The position numbers and the translations under genes are program-made. Below, piece by piece: positions 62,116-64,000 of a DNA stretch of 64,000 nt. A model generated the notes under the pieces. The model did not search any database, was not told where the DNA came from, and was given only the letters and a program-made list of their open reading frames with translations. This DNA comes from Strigamia acuminata (Eukaryota > Arthropoda > Chilopoda > Geophilomorpha > Linotaeniidae). Each line of letters begins with the position of its first letter. The first letter of the stretch is position 1. The stretch spans positions 15,743,060 to 15,807,059 of the forward strand of contig OX442314.1 of assembly GCA_949358305.1 (NCBI GenBank), read 5' to 3'.

Positions 62116-62577
62116 ACAGGGTGTTCATTATAAAGTGTTCCTGGCGAATTGCGAAAGAACAAACCAGAATTTCAAAAATTTGTTTCAACAGGAAGTGTTA
62201 GGTAGTGATTTCAAATTGACTATTAACCTTTGAATCATGGTCAATCGTTTAGAAAATGAACAATTACAAAGTTGTAGAGCATGATTTGTTTGCTAAGAAA
62301 AAGTGGCTTTTACCAGATTTCATCTTTATTTGTTGTTCAAACTAACAATAAAAATTCAAGACGTCTGTGCTGTAGAAACAGCAGAGACATTTAAAGATGT
62401 TTAAGAATGCTTTAGAAAAGACTTCTAGTCTTATTTGATTGATTTCTGTAGTCATTTCATTGACTTTTGAGACAGTGATGCTACACTGCATTACATTTTA
62501 TTTGATATTTATTTTGAGTCAACAAATGTTTGAAATTCTGATTCGTTCCTCGGACTCTTTATAATGAACACCCTGTG
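62116..62577. mobile_element. Non-autonomous DNA transposon with perfect 20-bp terminal repeats
   Basis: ACAGGGTGTTCATTATAAAG at 62116-62135 and its exact reverse complement at 62558-62577 bound 462 bp without coding capacity. If the true end is CAGGG, the left flank is TA and the right flank TG, which would fit a Tc1/mariner-like TA target with one mutated copy. The superfamily is uncertain. Confidence 0.75.
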
Positions 62578-64000
62578 TGTGTGTTTCATGCATTAAATCA
62601 TTCTAAAATGAAGTTTATTTGTGTTGTTAGTCCCTTCTTGGTCTAGTTAAAGCCCCAAAACAACACTTGAGCTAAAAGCCTAAAAAAAATTGGCAAGATA
62701 GCAATTACAGAATTAGGTTTTAGCCACATATAATTTACTTTACTCTGTTTGGAAAAAATTGAGCACGTTGAGACGACTTTCTCGTGATCCTTACATTTTT
62801 TGGACGAAATGACGAATCTGGAAGAAACGTTCCGACTGCTTTCTTTCTAACTAGAGATTACCAAAGAACCATTACAGCCAAGTAATTTCGTAATGCTTTT
62901 ACCTATAATCAGTCTACTTCATCAAACGTTGAGCCAAGATAGATAACTCTGAAACTCTTTACAGCACAAATTCTAAATTAAAATTGCAGATTTGAAAAAA
63001 ACCGCAATTTTCTACGCTAGGTTTTTGTTAGTTTCTTCTAAGCCTCGTTTTGCTCTTCACTAACCAACCAACACAAAAAATAAATAAATAAATAAATAAA
63101 TAAATAGAATCTAACCAAGGTCTACGTTAATTGGACTGAATTTCCCCTTTACACAATAAAAACAATAGAATAAGAGAAATCCTTTCAATCGAATCGATTC
63201 ACTTAGATCTAAAGACAACAATGACAAATTTGTCCTCCGTCAAGTCGCAGTAAATAATTCTCGCCAAACTAAACTCAATTTATTCCCATTAATTCCAACT
63301 ATTTCAATTAATTTTTTTTTTTGCCATATCAAATCAACCGGAGCCATTTTTTTCGCCATTCTAATTCAATTATTGATTCGTTCCACCAACAAAATTAAGT
63401 TGAAAACTTAATAATAAAAACACACTTTATTCAGTACAAGACCACATAACAAAAATTTTGTTTAAAACATAACCTCGCACACTTTGTGTCCCGTGAGTCC
63501 ATTAAGTTTAGAGAGCAAAATTATTTATTAAAACGGTCACACTTTGCTTGCACTTTTGGCTCCATTCTAAATATTTATAGTGCTAGATAAATTGCGTCAA
63601 ACTAGCGCCTCGTCTCGAAAACCCTCACAACTGAACCCAACCTGGGTCAGCTTAACATACGGCTTAGCTGCTTAATCCATAACGCGTTCCGCAGGATTAA
63701 AGGGTATTAACAACAAGTGTGTGCAGCAGGAATATTTGTTACCTCATACACGTGTTTGTGTCAATTCGCGCTATAAATTTTTCCCTGGGAAAGAAAAAGT
63801 GAAGATTGACAAATCGTAATGGAAGCGTCTGCTTTAGATGACAAATTTTTCTTCTGAATTCTTTTGTTGCTTAACGTTGTAAATGTAGAAACTTTTTGTT
63901 CTTTTTTCCCTTTTTTTTTTTTTTACTATTTCGACCGATTTACTGTAATTTAGTTTGACTCGAATGTAAAAAATTGTTGACTTTCTGGAAAATTCAATCA
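62578..64000. other. Non-coding right end of the window
   Basis: AT-rich sequence with an AAAT microsatellite at about 63077-63106 and a T run near 63908-63924. No ORF, RNA gene or repeat boundary is supportable. Confidence 0.5.
63077..63106. repeat. AAAT microsatellite
   Basis: About seven tandem TAAA/AAAT units. Confidence 0.85.

Noticed and set aside
1-64000. CRISPR arrays, operons, bacterial promoters and terminators, rRNA and tRNA genes
   Set aside because: The DNA is eukaryotic nuclear. I saw no regularly spaced repeats and no tRNA or rRNA signature on either strand by eye; a tRNAscan/Infernal run would be needed to exclude weak ones.

Overview
The window looks like nuclear DNA of an arthropod, most likely an insect (a beetle would fit, but this is not proven). 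It is AT-rich, its genes have many short GT-AG introns, and it carries Ty3/gypsy-, BEL/Pao- and copia-type retroelements together with non-autonomous DNA transposons. All four supported host genes lie on the minus strand.

Layout from left to right. (1) 1-3483: the 5' part of an unrecognised proline-rich gene that runs off the left edge (seven coding exons found). (2) 6133-10171: a complete seven-exon Arp2 gene, whose 1.6-kb last intron holds a fold-back element. (3) 11355-12890: a truncated LTR element on the plus strand (LTR end, tRNA-Ser-like primer site, broken gag). (4) 13687-26050: a secreted ML-domain (NPC2-like) gene in four exons. Its first intron is swollen to about 11.8 kb by a complete 10,788-bp Ty3/gypsy-type retrotransposon at 14922-25709, which lies in the same orientation as the gene. 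(5) 27645-33149: a 13-exon CRIM1-like transmembrane gene. (6) 33150-64000: about 31 kb with no supportable host gene, containing decayed BEL/Pao and copia fragments, two MITE-like elements, a perfect hairpin and simple repeats.

The retrotransposon is the most interesting object. It has two 623-bp LTRs that I read as identical, a 4-bp GTAT target duplication, a polypurine tract and a primer-binding site. Gag and pol overlap in the -1 frame, with a GGGAAAC slip site followed by a stem-loop. It also has a third, non-envelope-like ORF with a two-CxxC zinc motif, a second polypurine-like tract next to gag, a well-formed intron on the antisense strand next to the 3' LTR, and a 2.1-kb leader with coding-like ORFs on the antisense strand. 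It appears young and possibly still active.

The host genes have unrelated jobs: actin branching (Arp2), secreted lipid binding (ML domain) and a cysteine-rich membrane protein of the BMP-binding CRIM1 type. I see no operon-like or functional link among them.
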